The notes: generated by a model from the sequence alone, not told the origin. A stretch of 64,000 nt of DNA from Rhyacichthys aspro (GCA_036850595.1 CM072161.1:16945812-17009811), one strand, 5' to 3'. Numbered from the stretch's first letter, positions 26,791 to 39,871 are shown. Numbers and translations: made by a program.

Positions 26791-26849
26791 GTATATGCAT
26801 GTATTTTCATTACATTACTGCATTTTATTATGTTTCCTGTATAAACAAC

Positions 26850-27530
26850 CATAGGACTAATATAAAACTAAACAAAAACCTGGACTAAACCCACAAGTAA
26901 ACCACAGTTAACCTGGGACTAAAACAAACCTAATTCTTTTTCTATTTTATATAAAGAATAGTTTGGTTTCCAGGAGGCAGAACAAAAGTTGTAAAACCAA
27001 TCACAATTCAGAGGCAAATGGATTTTATGAAATGTACAAACAAAAGCCCGTTCCATTTTAGATAAAGCGTTATGATTGGTTGGACACATTGTATGTGATT
27101 GAAGCGTCATCAGTGGCAAAGGTTTCAGACACACTTCTCTTTGTTAAACGAACGGGTCCAGCTGGCCAGGCTAGGACTAAACCAAGATTAAACCCAGAAA
27201 TAATCCAGAAGGAAAACTCAAGTGGGACTGATGTCAGAACTAACGACTAAATTAGGACTAAACCAAGAGCTACTGTAGAGCTAAACCAAACCTAAATCCA
27301 GAAGAACGACAAAAACCTCAAACCAGGACTAAACCAGGTCTTAATCAAAACAACACATAAAACAATAATATAAGAAATGACAAAACCAAGTGTAAAGAAA
27401 GCCTTGATGGTCTTGAAAGTGACAGGTACAAATTTGATTTGCTCTTTCAAAATTTAGTTTTACTAAAACCAAAACTATACCAAGACAAAACCATGATTAA
27501 ATTAAAACTAAACCTGTAAAAGTAAAAGCC
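26850..27530 (-). repeat. Patch 3 of the repeat (complement orientation), interrupted
   Basis: Units read CAGGACTAAACC on the plus strand. Two halves, 26850-26935 and 27175-27530, are split by an unrelated interspersed element at about 26935-27170. The repeat therefore appears older than that insertion. Confidence 0.7.
26935..27172. repeat. Second GGCCAG-ended interspersed element, inserted in patch 3
   Basis: Related to 19425-19640 through the GGAGGCAGAACAAAA segment, the CCATTTTAG segment and the terminal CTGGCCAGGCTAGG. It splits a patch of the 12-base repeat. A possible third, more decayed relative is at about 40930-41010. Confidence 0.45.
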
Positions 27531-27784
27531 TGGTGTCTGTCCAAGCATTACAGAGTCAGATACAGAGTCAGTGCATTAACCGGCGCAGACTGGGATTGGT
27601 CCTGGTCGTATCAGAGCCATAAAGAGCAGATAAGCACAGCAGGTTGGACAAAGCCGGATGTGTTTCCAGATTAGTCCAGGAGCGAGGACTAATGAGGTCT
27701 GGCCTGGACTATCACAACATCTACTGTCCACAAGACAAGCCTTAACCTCATTTTACAATCTGCATTTACTGTCAGTGAGGAGAT

Positions 27785-27890
27785 GCTTTTAGTCCTGGTT
27801 TAGACTTGGTTTGGCCTTTGTTTATACTTTAGTCTTTGTTTTGTTGTGATTTAGTCCTAGTTTAGAGTAAGTTTAGCCCTATATGTTTTT
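27785..27890 (+). repeat. Patch 4 of the GGTTTAGTCCTG repeat
   Basis: Contains TTTAGTCCTGGTTTAGAC, GATTTAGTCCTAG and AGTTTAGCCCT. It is opposite in orientation to patch 3, 250 bases away. Confidence 0.7.
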
Positions 27891-28019
27891 AATCTTTAGG
27901 TTATGACCACAACCTACTGAGCAATGCTGTAACACCCCTCACCTGTGGGGGCGCTGCTGCAATAATGAATAGAGACAAGGCTCATATTAATTGAAAGTCT
28001 GCCCCTTCAGTTGCTTGTA

Positions 28020-28568
28020 CAGTAGTCCCTCACTATAACACGGTTCACCTTTCGCGGCCTCGCTGTTTCATGGATTTTTTTAGTGCAATTTTGCATGCTT
28101 TTTTTTTTTTACAACATATGAACGCGCATTGTGTTCTGCGTCCTGATTGGCTAAGGGAGAACTCGCGCATTGTGTTCTGTGTCCTGATTGGCTAAGAGAC
28201 TGTAGACCATTGTCAATCAATCTCCTCCGTGCCGTGTCTCCTGTTCAGTACAGAATGCGTTCGGCCAAATTTACATAAATGTTCGATCGCTAGCAGTGTG
28301 ACTCTGAAGTGCTGTATGTTTGCAAGTTTTCTCTCCAACAAAACCCACAATGTCGACGAAATGTTCTGCACCGACAAAGGCACCTGCGGTCGCACCCAAA
28401 AGACAGAGGAAGATGCTAAGGTTTGAACTTTGAGAGTGTTTAAAAAAGAGAGAAATGTGAGAAAATGTTAATGTCTGTCTGAGAAAAGTGTATAAAGTGT
28501 GTGCTTACAGCCTTAAAACATATAGAATAATTGTAAAAAATAAAGCTGACTACTTCGCGGATTTCGCC
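28020..28568 (+). mobile_element. Second Tigger/pogo-type DNA transposon remnant
   Basis: Starts CAGTAGTCCCTCACTATAAC after a TA at 28018-28019, with GCGGATTT-type terminal motifs. It has a transposase N-terminal relic beginning MSTKCSAPTKAPAVAPKRQR and then loses the rest of the gene. It breaks off after GGATTTCGC near 28568, short of the outer right end. A CCTGATTGGCTAAG segment is duplicated inside it (about 28142 and 28183). It is in opposite orientation to the copy at 11.4 kb. A decayed internal-deletion derivative, not active. Confidence 0.8.
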
Positions 28569-28764
28569 TCAACCGAATCCCATCTGGGTTCACTTTGAAG
28601 CGGCCAACACCAGAATTAGCTTTTTTGGCCAGACGGCAAAGACCAAACAAACCAGACTTTCCGAGAGAACACACTAGAGTCCCAAAAGGCTGTCTAAGTC
28701 TAAAGCCCCTTTTCGCACATGCACCATCCTCCTGACTTCATTCTGTCTTTATCTGGAGCCGGCG

Positions 28765-28935
28765 TTTAAGTTTAATCATGTGTTTATTCTTGGTTTTGTT
28801 CTTGTTTTTCTTGGTTTGATGCAAGTTTAGAGCTTGGCTTATTGGTGCTTATTGGTTCAATCCTGGTTTAGTCACAGGTTTAATTCTAGATCGAGGATTC
28901 CCCAGTCCTGGTTTAGGTCTTGGATTACTCATGTT
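28765..28935 (+). repeat. Patch 5 of the GGTTTAGTCCTG repeat
   Basis: Degenerate units with CAATCCTGGTTTAGTCACAG and AGTCCTGGTTTAGGTC, starting about 200 bases after the second Tigger/pogo remnant. Confidence 0.65.
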
Positions 28936-29795
28936 TTTTTTTCTTTGTATAATCTACATCATTTACATTACAACTCCCTGGTAAAGTTATTCATAAGTTA
29001 CAGTAATGACATGAGCATTTATTGTTATGTAAATATTCATAATGTGCATGTTTGTATGTACCACGAGGTGTGAGATCGTGGGGCAGTAGGACCCAGGGGC
29101 CTCCGGCAGCGCCCTGCGGGAGTTCAGCGAGATTGAATGACAATAAACTGGATGAAATTCCGGATGTGCTGAATCTGAGCCCAGCGGAAAGACTGAAATA
29201 GAGACTGCAGAGTCCAGACCCGAGACCAGGCCCGGGACCAGTCCTGGGGGATGGGGGCAGTGATGGAGGGATGGGAAAATATTCAAGTCAAAACAAGAAA
29301 GACGGATGTTTTTGGACTTTATTTAAAGAAATTCTGTAAGTTACTGTGTGACTGTGGCTCAAATAAGTAGAGCCAATAAAAGCAGCCAATGACAACGGAC
29401 CTACTGAGCTAACAAAAACTTACTCTCATTAAATACAAACCTGGTCTCAAACGCAGATTGATAAATAGTCTCCATACAACACTTTCTAAACTTAACCAAA
29501 ATGCTTCTATATTCTAAACTATTCAGTCCTCCAAATGAATGACTATATTTGAGACAAACAGTCAAGAAAATAAGTAACTCTAGGACTGATCTAGAAGAGG
29601 AATAGAGAAGCTACAGGTTGTGGCTAGGTATACTGTAATATGATGAAATGATATGTATCACTGAAAATAGGGTATGAATAAATAAACAGAGCACTTTGCA
29701 TGACTTTAGAAATGGTAACTGTGGTGGTTGGAGTCGGTTTCCTGTTCTTTGAGTCTGTGGTGCAGTGCATTATACCCATCACTCCACTGTACACC

Positions 29796-29832
29796 CATTC
29801 ATCCATTCATCCATCCATTCATCTATTCATCC
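29796..29832 (+). repeat. (ATCC/ATTC)n microsatellite
   Basis: Imperfect ATTCATCC tetranucleotide repeat, about nine units. Confidence 0.85.
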
Positions 29833-30374
29833 GCTGTTCACCATTCACTCACTCTGTTTTCATGTTGTCCACCGCACTTTATGACAACCAAATAAAATGT
29901 TTCATAGAATGTGAATCATAGCAGTTAAAATAAGTGAAATTACATCTTTAACTGGATGTGGTTGGTTTTTCTTTCTAAATCAGGACAAAAACAGAAAGAT
30001 TTGTTAAGCCCAGTGATTATTTTTAATAAACAAAAATTAGGTTTAATAAATGATCACACTGAATACTCTTTTCTGATTGGTTGACAGATGCATATGCTTC
30101 ACACCTAAAAACTCAATGTATTGTGCAACTTTACTAACTTTAATCTTAAGGTGAACCACTTTGGACATTTCACTGTACGTGTGATGATGACAGTTTATTA
30201 ATTAGCCCAATAAATAGTACCTTGTCTTATTGTGATTGGATTATTACAACTTTTGTTTTTCTCGCCTGAATAAGAGGTCAAGCCTATATAAATATAACAT
30301 ATAAGCCAATCTAAAATAACATTATAATTTCCTCAGATTGTAGTGGTTAGACTGAGGTTCAAGAGTCCAAAATT

Positions 30375-30925
30375 AAGACACTAAAGACTAGTTTAAAATA
30401 AACCAAAACTAAACCAGGACTAGATCTGGTGTGGTCCTCCCCTCCCCCCTCTGTCCCACAGCGGAGATGGGTATCGACGTTTTACATCCGACCTTGAGCA
30501 CAATCAATGCCAACCCACATGTCCCGATCATACTGCCAGAGCAAAAACCAGTAGAAACCATGTGTGAGCCAGGACTAGACCAGGACTAGACCAGGGCTTA
30601 AACCAGGGCTTAACAGAACTGAAGCATTGTCAGACTAGGGACCAAACCAGAACTAAACCAAGACTGGCCATTAAAAGGAGCTCTAGACCTGGACTAAACC
30701 TATAAAACTTGCTCTAATCCAGGGCTAGACGAGGACTAAACAGTAACATCAGGATCTAAACCAGAGCTAATCAGGCAAAACCAGGACTAAACCACAACTA
30801 AGCCAAAACAAAACCATGACGACACCAACATAGATAACAATAAGTGCTATAAATTAAGACTAAACTAGAACTAGCTCGGGTCTAAACCAGGGACTACCCC
30901 AGGACAAGATCAGTGGTACAAGAGG
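30375..30925 (-). repeat. Patch 6 of the repeat (complement orientation)
   Basis: Many CAGGACTAAACC and CAGGGCTTAAACC units on the plus strand. About 100 bases of unique GC-richer sequence (30430-30545) break the patch. Confidence 0.75.
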
Positions 30926-31137
30926 ATGGCCTGATCCTCACTTAACTGGACTCCAATCACATTAATCCAAACTTTTCACAAGAAACTCCAAAGCCTACTG
31001 ATAAAACAACTCCTTGGATGGGCTTGTACAAGTTTATGCTCAGATCTTAAATCACTCTAATTGTAACAACTATACAAAACAACTAAAGTTGCAACTTAAT
31101 TAAATTCAGTTAGATCCTCTGTCAAGGTGAGGGAAAC

Positions 31138-31190
31138 CAAACAAAAAACAAAAAACAAAAAACAAAAAACAAAAACAAACAAAAAAAAAT
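31138..31190 (+). repeat. (AAAAAC)n microsatellite
   Basis: Six to eight units of AAAAAAC with slight length variation, ending in a run of A, next to patch 7 of the dispersed repeat. Confidence 0.85.
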
Positions 31191-31194
31191 CTGG

Positions 31195-31870
31195 GGTCCA
31201 AACTAGAACCAAACTCTGACTAAACCATGATGTAAATCCAGACTAGAGCTATAGCCAGAATAATCAGGGTTGTAAAGTAGGACTAAGACAGAAAATATAA
31301 GAAAACTAAACCTGAGTAAAACTTAGACCTATATTTAACCTGAGTAAATCTGGACTCATTTAGCCGCTAAAGTAGGAATAAAGTGTATCTTGTAACTTGT
31401 ATCTAAATTAGGACTAAACTTGGACTAACCCAAGAAAAGTAAATCCTTGAGCTGGTCTAAATCTGGATTAATAGCAGGTATAAACCTACACTAAACCTGG
31501 ACTGAACGTGGATTTAACATAAACTAAACCTGGAATAATCCGGGATCTAACCAAGGACTACACCCAGACTTAATTTAGACTGAACATGGAGTTAAATTGG
31601 AGTAAATTTGGCTGGACTTGGATTGATTTTGGATTTAAACTAGGATAAACCGACAAAGGATTTAACCTGGTCTAAACCTGAACAAATCACAGGTGGAGGA
31701 AATCTGGACTAATCTCGGGTTTTAACCAGGACTAAACCTGACTTAACCTGGAATAAATGTGGACTCAACATAGACGAAACCTGGAACTATCAGTCTATCC
31801 AAGGTCTACACCTGGACTTAAACCTGGACTAATGTCGGATATAAACAAGGACCAAACCTTGACTGAACTT
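31195..31870 (-). repeat. Patch 7 of the repeat (complement orientation)
   Basis: The longest complement-oriented patch. Units such as CTGGACTAAACCTG and GGATTTAACCTGG are strongly diverged. It is preceded by an (AAAAAC)n tract. Confidence 0.75.
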
Positions 31871-33114
31871 TGACTGAAACTGGAACATTGTTCAAACTTT
31901 TTTTCTTTTTTTGTCTATTAAAACAACAAACAATATATATAAAAAATACTGAATAAAAAACCCCAAATCCACTCTTCTGTTGAACTGGGGGGAAAAAAAT
32001 CGTATTATTTTGGACCAAGAACATTAATAAACATTTTAAGCTTCTCAAAATGAATTAAAATCCATTGAACTCCATTAAGAGCGCTGCTAAATCCCTGCTG
32101 CTCAAACGTGACTACTCCATTTGTCCAGCGCTCTTTGCTCTCGGCCCAAGGTCATGCAAATCATCAATAGTTTAACAGCAGATCGGATGGCGACAGGACG
32201 AATTTATGCTTACCTCTGACTGGGGGCAGCTCCATGGTTTTTGGTTGAGTTTGGACAAGTTTTGTGCAGAGCGTCCCAAATTTCTATTACACAAGTCTAA
32301 ACACACCTTTTGTGCTTGTATTTTTTAGATGATTTGGCAGGATTCGCTCAGTGATATCCTCGTTAATATTTAATGATTGTTAGCTTGTTGGGAGGATGCT
32401 CTTTCTCAATGCCCTCCGAGTCTTCCCTTTTATGAATCCTGGGCGGCGTTTTTCTCCAAAAATCTTGCAAAAAAAAAAAAAAAGCTTTAAGTAGATTTAT
32501 GTACAAATAAAACCCTTTAAAAAGTATTCAATTTGATAATAGCACCAGTCATAGAGGGTTCTTGCAGGATAAATAAAGTCTTGTGAAGTCCAGGTCTCGA
32601 AGAAGAAGATTAACACTTCTTTGCAGTGATTTATGCAAATGTCTCGATGTTGAGTTTGGTGTCAGAGGCGTCCTGTTGGAGTTGCCTGTCGTTTCTCTCA
32701 GAGCAGGGATGAATGAGCGAGGCTTGGATGCACTTTCGCTCTCACAGACACAGCCCGCCTCCCATTTCCTGTGCTCCCCCTCCTCCTCCACCACATCCCA
32801 CTCTCATCATTCAATTCAATTCAATCCAATTGTGCTTTTATGAACATGACGCTGCAGAAGCAAACCAGACTCCACTGCTGTTGCTGCAAATCACAAAGAC
32901 ATGAAAAATCTAAATCTCACATTCATGATTTATTCACATTCAGACATTTGTGTGAATCTTTCAGTGGTGTATGCTGTGTAAAACATGACAATGTAGTAGT
33001 TCAGGGACATTTGATGTTCAACTGAAGGAGAAGAAAGGTTAAAAGTTTAATATAGAAATGCTGCAGATAAGTCTGAATAGAGATTATCCAAAACAATTAT
33101 GGTATCACTACCAT

Positions 33115-33190
33115 AGCCCTATTTAAGTCCTGGTTTGGTCCTGATTTAGCCCTAGATTTAGTCTCTGATTGATCCTGGGTTAAACCCTTC
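33115..33190 (+). repeat. Patch 8 of the GGTTTAGTCCTG repeat
   Basis: About five recognisable units, including AAGTCCTGGTTTGGTCCTG and GATTTAGCCCTAG. Confidence 0.65.
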
Positions 33191-34112
33191 TTATTGGGCA
33201 TGCAACTTCAAGAAATAAGCACATTTTGATTATTTAAATAAATAAATGATAATAAATAAACAATTGCACATGAAAAAACAGGGCCCAAAGATGAAGACAT
33301 AGTTATGGTCTATATTTCTTTATATTTATAAACAGACAAATTAAGTCATTTTTGATTAAATTGGTTAAACGATAATAATGACAGTGATTGCCTGTTTTGC
33401 CTCTGTGCAACACCCCTGTATTGTTTGAATGTAAATGTTAGATATTCATGATTTTGTAATTATGGTTGATTACTTATTTACGTGTTTTTATTGCATAATA
33501 ATCATGTAGCAACATTTAAAGTCCAAGGGCCAAAAGTGCCATTTTGGGTTAAACTGAGACTACCATATCAAATGAAAGCTCTAGGTTATGCATTTTAGTA
33601 CATTATTTAATAATAATAAAAACTAACTTATTTATTTATTTCCACTTATAAAAAGGATTTTTCAACTTTGGCGATTTTCCTGTCATTGGGAGACAAACAA
33701 AACAAAACCACATTTGAGGTTTTTGATTTTAGAGGAATTTCTGAAAAAAAAATAGTGGTGGTGCACAGAGAAACTTTATTGCAGCAAAATGCAGAAATAT
33801 ACTAAGCCTATAGGCATCATCAACATTAGCTCAGCATGCTATCGCTAATGTTGGGTGTTGCCGGTGTTTGACCATCAGTCAATAAATTGTCGATCAAACC
33901 CCGGTGATCGTTGATTGTCTTTTTGCTTCAAACGCCCTTCGCTCCTCTCAGCAGTTTGCTTCGTCTCAGATATGTCTTTGAGAGGAAACAGAGCTCCCCA
34001 TTAAAGCCCAGTGTCCGGTTACATTAATGTAGCTGCTGAGTAAGGACGCGCAGCAATAAAGACGCACATACATGACATTTTCACACAAAAACATGCACTG
34101 TTCAAATTACAG

Positions 34113-34454
34113 TCATGCAGCAAATTCAGATTTCTCTTGTTGGTCTGGAAAATGTCTCCATGTTCTGATATCTGGCTTGATTCTAGCATGAATGAGATTG
34201 ACTTCAGTAGCTTTCACTTGGTGGAAAACCCCTAAATCCTCCATCGATATGTCTTTGATATCCTCTCTCTTCCTGATCCTGAGACTCCACTGGGAGTAAA
34301 CCATTATTTGCTGCAGCTGTTTCCCTTTAAACAAAGTGATCCACTGCAGAAATAGTGACTTTATCAACTGTGTGCTTTGACCAGGCCATCTGACATTGAC
34401 TAGCATGTTCAATACATGTTGCATTAGCATAGAGGATGATTTGTATAGAGACAA
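34113..34454 (-). other. Unrecognised open frame, 113 codons
   Basis: ATG to stop on the minus strand, basic and hydrophilic, with a stretch such as SLRIRKREDIKDISMEDLG that looks more protein-like than most chance frames. I recognise no domain. It could be a decayed fragment of a mobile-element gene or a chance frame. No promoter or splice evidence. Confidence 0.15.
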
Positions 34455-35514
34455 TACATTATAATTGTAGTGAGGATGTGTCCAAATGCAAAACTAACAT
34501 CCTGGTAATGAACAGGCAGATGAGACTGGTCTTAGAGGAAGGTGCTTAAAGACAATAACTAATATAAAGAAGAGAGTAAATGTATGTGTGTAGTGATGTG
34601 AGGGGCAGGAGGTATCTGGCTGTAAACAGAAGAAAAAGACAAATGTTTGTGGTTTATTCCCAGCTTTTTCAACTTTCAAACTGGCCCTGATTAGTTTGCA
34701 CTTGACTACAGTCTGATATGTTCAAATCCTAAAACTCCACCTCCCTCTGGTCTCTGTTGGTCCCGTGCTCTCGTCCTAAGTGCTGGTGATATTTGGTTGT
34801 AGAGCAGGTTTGCAGCGGGCAGTCCATTAAGTGACCAGGCCCAGTTGATTGGCTCCGGACGTAGCCCTGAAAATAGCACGATTGGCTGTCGGCCAAGCCC
34901 CATTTCCTGTGCGTCTGAGCGAACGGCTCAAATGCATTTCCTGACCGAGGATAAAACTTTGCTAATGAGCAGGAGTGCATCCTCTCACTCATCAAAGACA
35001 CGACTCAGAGGCAGGAGGCAGCGGAAGACCACGGGAAAGGAAGGTTCTTTGTATTTTATGATAAATGTTGAGTTTATGAGACTAATGCCACATTTGAGTC
35101 TTTCAGCAACAGGTGAGGGTTCCTCCAGAGGTTTCCAGAAGGATCCAACAACCACTCACTGATTTAATTTGGTTAATGTCCCCTACCTTTTAAAAGTTCA
35201 CTTCAAATTCACTTTAAAGAAACTATATTCAAACAGGACGAGGATGGACACACAACCCACATCAGACTGATCTGTGCTGCGTTGGCTTTAGTTTCTCCGC
35301 TGCTCTTCCACGTGATGCTCTTCAGTGCGGTCAGAGCCGTGGGGGAGGGGGTCGTGTGGGTGGCTCCGTCCCATCAGAGGAGGGCCTCGGTGGGATGCTG
35401 ACCCCTCACTCGGGGCCAGAGGGGTCGATGGGAGCAGGATGAGGCCAAAGGGAGGGGGCTTCGTTTGAGGGGAGTAATTTTAGACCATCTGAAGGTGCTT
35501 TATTTTTTTTTTTA

Positions 35515-35575
35515 CAAGGTTTAGTCCTGCTTTAGTTTTGGTTTAATCCTGATTTAATCAAGATTATAAGCAATT
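35515..35575 (+). repeat. Patch 9 of the GGTTTAGTCCTG repeat
   Basis: Four units following a poly-T run: GGTTTAGTCCTGCTTTAG, then GGTTTAATCCTGATTTAA. Confidence 0.65.
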
Positions 35576-36630
35576 TTCAGGATTAGTTTGAAGATAAATA
35601 TCACTGGATTACGATTATTCTAGTTTCATTAAATGTATTTCTTGTACACATTGGATTTTATTGCAGTTCAGTGTTTTGTCTTGTTGCCAAAACATATCTC
35701 ACTGGTGTTTCGTCCGAAGGCATTTACAGTGCAGCTGATGAACTCTGTGGCCAGCATCGATATGACGTGCTGTTGATGGGCTGATGAGGCGTATCGATGG
35801 GATTTAGGCCGGAATGGGAGGGTAATGGGGGAGCATTGATTTTGATGGATAACTGTGTGGATAATACATAGTGGCTCTAAACTGTAAAGCCCCTTTAGAC
35901 CAGCTGAGTCCAGCCCCTTCCGGGAAACCTTCATGTAAAAAAAAAGAATGGAAGTTAATGGGGCTATTTTCTGTTTTCTGATTCCTTTTATGTTGTCATT
36001 TTGACGTGTTGCTTGTTGACTTAAAAGATAACATTGTAAACCAAGAAAGGCATAGTTTTCATCAAATCAGTAAAATGCCACTTGATTTTGTGTCATCTCT
36101 TTGTGAATTGGAGACTTCTTTTACAATATACAACACAGAGACTAGCTTCTGCCCAAAATAAAACAGTTCAGTTTGGTAACTTGTTAATATACATGTCCTC
36201 AGTATGAGACTGTGTATACAATAAATTAGTCTGCCCACTACAGAAGCAGTACATAAGAGGATTTATGCTGTTATTTACCTTAATTATTGGCAACACATCA
36301 AAGTTTTGAAAGACTGCTTCAAACCTGATTTATGAGAGCTACTAAATTATTCACATTTAATTATCAATGAGTTATTATCAGTCATTGTTATCGAGATTTT
36401 TACCCTTTGCATCCATCATCCTTGATTTTTACCCATATTTCTGTCTCTTAAACCATGAATCTGTTCCAGTGCTATGTGTAACAGTCCCTTAGATCCACTG
36501 TGATTCGAGCGCAGTCACTGAAGTGAAAACATCATGAGCCAAACGAGCCGAGCCCTACAGATCTGACATGACCTCATTCTGCATCAGCTCCACTCACTGA
36601 CAGAGCACAGAGGAGGGGCAGGACGGGACG

Positions 36631-36644
36631 GCGCCATCTGCTGG
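36631..36644 (-). promoter_or_regulatory. CTCF-like binding motif
   Basis: Minus strand reads CCAGCAGATGGCGC, matching all 14 positions of the core CCASYAGRKGGCRS. It lies in a GC-rich segment between the two genes. Binding cannot be judged from sequence alone. Confidence 0.5.
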
Positions 36645-36774
36645 AGGCTTAGGAGATGTACAAGCCTCGGCTCATCTTATAAACTTCAGGAAGTGGACCG
36701 AGCCTGACCAAGATTGGGAGCAGTACCATTGCGCCCTGCTCTGGATGTGGTATGGTGTGAGGGCTCCTTAATTC

Positions 36775-36865
36775 TGGACTTGGACCTGGTACTAACTGGA
36801 TTTGGTCCCAGTTAAGCCATAGGTTTGTTTTAGGTTTAGTCTTTATTTAAACCTGGCTCTAGTTT
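36775..36865 (+). repeat. Patch 10 of the GGTTTAGTCCTG repeat
   Basis: Weak patch with GGTTTAGTCTTTATTTAA and several CTGG-TTT variants, about 130 bases from the best CTCF-like motif. Confidence 0.5.
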
Positions 36866-39847
36866 TAGGCAATTTTTAATTATCTGTCAATATTTTTTTT
36901 TAATCATCTGTGAAGTAAAGCAGATTTATTAAACTCAAAGTTACAGATGTGACATTTTAAAACGGACTTTTGAAAACAAGTAAACTGTGACATTTTGGTG
37001 GAAATGAGCAACTTGACAAAATATCTTCACTGAGAAAACACACTTGAAAGACACAAAACAGATTTTAATGAGACACTTTTCTGTAAAAGTAGTCTGGAGT
37101 CTTTTGTAAAATAGTCAAAATATATTAGCTCATCTGTGAACTACCAGCATACACTTTATTCTCCAAAAAAAACAAAACAAATAAAAATAACAACAAAAGA
37201 CCCACACATGCAAAGCAAAAACATCATCCCATTTCAATCATTACTTTAGATTTAGCTTAAAGCTTGCTAAAAAGCAAACAGCTTTAAAAAACATCTGAGG
37301 TTTGAGGCTGAGGAGCATTTGTACTTTTTAACCCTGTGTCCACTGGTTGTAAAGGCCCCTTGATGTTCTTATTTATGGATTATTAATCTTTCTGTTGCAA
37401 CTAGCAAAGGTTTACATGGAATTGACAAAAACACCCTGCATCTATGATTACAAATGGACGGCAGCCCCCTCTAGTGGACGATTACAGGACTGCAATATAT
37501 TAAAACCAGAACAAATGATAGATGTAAAGGGGCAAAGAGTATTCATGGAAACTTAAATAATAATAATAATAAAAAAACAAGTTCTCACTGGACACAAAGC
37601 CTTAAGTACTTTATGAAAAACAAAGCAAACAAAAACAAATAAACAAAACAAACAAAAAACATCTATAAATTTCAACTTTGTGCTTTCATCACCATCAAAA
37701 TTAACATGCTTCAGTCCCATTCCCCACAAAACCTTCACTTCATCCCTCTACACCGCGTGATATGTCACTTCAATGTGAGATATCACTTCCCTCGACCAGG
37801 CTCCACTAGTCGTGTTTCCTTCAAATTTTAAAATCTACTTTAAAGATTATGCAATAATTAAATGTGAAGCAAATCAACTATTTCACTCTAATCAAAATAG
37901 AAGACAAAGTAACGTATTTCCCTGAACATATTATTCAAAAAATGTCCGTAAGCCTGTCTGTTCACTGTGTGGTGCATTTGGACGCATAAGAAGTACTCAC
38001 AAGGAAGTACTTTGTGTACTTAATGTTGACAACCCCTGCGTGGCCCTCCTGCAGTACCCGCTTCTCGCTTCTTCAGGGTTTTAAATTTACCTGTGCAACC
38101 CTCATAATCACTCTTACGCACTTACTCCGCACACTTTTCTCTTCACATTAAACGGCCCAGACATAAACCATATCCATAACGATAATTCAAAAGCTTGTAG
38201 AAAATGTAGTTGCTGGAAACACGACTAGTGCCTTTTATAAACATTTCACAGACCCAAGCCCCAGGAGCAATTCATACAATCCATAAAAAAAAATAAAAAT
38301 ACGATAAACAGATAAAACAAAAGCAAGCAAAGCAAACTATACCCTTTTCAAATATTTATACAAATGGCTGCTCTACAGAAATACATTCACAAAGCTCACC
38401 TTTATTACTACTACATATATATATTTATATTCATTTATATATATATGTTAATATTTACATGCATTTAAGCCGTATTCCTCGTGCCCAGGTCGAGGCTGTG
38501 GTGGCTTCATTGTGCTACAAGACATTTTAAATAAATAGAGCCAAGAAGAAAAACATGAGGATTTTTTTTATTTTTTACATATTTATTTCGATGTGTAATG
38601 GTCAAACTTGATGCAGGAGTCTTTAGTTTGAAGTTTTGAGAAGTTCTGCTTTTTTGAAGGAACTTCCCATTCATCAAACTAAACTACAAAGACGTTTTTC
38701 CACTGCATGGTTTGTGCTTTGGGCCACTGGTCATAGATATTGTCTGAGAAGTGTATTTTAATTGTGTGGACGGTTCCCTGTCTTCTCTGTTTCTCAGATG
38801 GGTTTTTTTGTTTGAAAACTGCTGCAGTGTGGACGGTTCCCTCAATGCATTAGTGTGGACAAAGCCTGAGATAACAGAAGTTAGTAAGGGGCACCTCACC
38901 ATCATCATCATCATGGTTTTAGACAGGTTTGAAGAAATGCTGTAACAAATGCTTTCAAGAACATAATCTTTAATCATTAATACTTTTACAAAATGAAAAG
39001 TTACAAACAGAAAAAAACACCAAATCTTTTAGTTGCACTTTGGACGCACTTTTTTAATGAACACGGCAGGTAGCTGATCATCTGTGGGTGTAGGCTCCTC
39101 AGATCTTTGTCTCACAGACTCCATGATGTTGATTTGAGGGCCACACCGGGACTTCAAGAGTCCATCTGCTTCTTCACACTCAAGATAGTTTATGTATGTA
39201 TAGAATGTTTGGGATTATTGTCCAATTTTGGCGCAATTAGACGACTCCCTGAAGGTATCGCAGTCTTACTTTACAGCATTTCTTCACACAATTGCCTCAA
39301 ACCTTTGGATAGTATTGTATATGGCCTTCAGCTGGGTTCTGGGTTACAATCACAAATGGATTTAGTTGTATCTAGAAGTTTCTTTCCCTAACATTAGCTC
39401 TGTGCTGATGTACACAGCGAGGCAGGACTCTCAACGATCAGCTTTATAAGACTCTATTTATCAGAAGACTATCCAGATTGGCCAGCGACTGTATCTTAAG
39501 TCTTTTTTTGTTTGCTCTTTGTTCTTTATGGATATGAGAAATGCAATGTTGCTAATAAATTCAGCTACTATAGTCACTTCACTTTCACTTTGTCCACTTT
39601 AATTCAGCTATTTCACTTTTTTTCTGATTTATATACATCTTTGGGGAACACTGAAAACATGGATCAGTTTGAAGCTGCCTTGTCAATGAGACATAGGCAG
39701 ACACCAAATGTTAAAATTAGATGGATGAGGAAAAAAAACAGACACTGAAAACCCACGTTAATACTGTACAATGCAGTGGAAAAGCAACTCCATCCATGTG
39801 CAGCTTTATCTTGTAGCACAGTTTCACAAAATGTAAGTAAAGATGGT

Positions 39848-39853
39848 TTTATT
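39848..39853 (-). terminator. Candidate polyadenylation signal of pof1b
   Basis: Plus-strand TTTATT (AATAAA on the minus strand). It lies about 850 nt beyond the TAA reached by read-through of exon 12, and about 20 nt beyond the stop of the possible terminal exon, so it could serve either form. Confidence 0.3.
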
Positions 39854-39871
39854 ATTGAATTTAACCTTATT

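Noticed and set aside
29055..29260. GC-rich block with a minus-strand 99-codon frame
   Set aside because: Composition alone suggested coding, but there is no homology, no splice sites and no partner exon.
30375..31870. Idea that the regularly repeated units form a CRISPR-like array
   Set aside because: Units are degenerate, spacers are not of constant length, and the genome is clearly vertebrate.
37466..37484. CCCCCTCTAGTGG as another CTCF site
   Set aside because: It needs two extra bases in the core to align and resembles the ends of common short repeats, so I did not count it.
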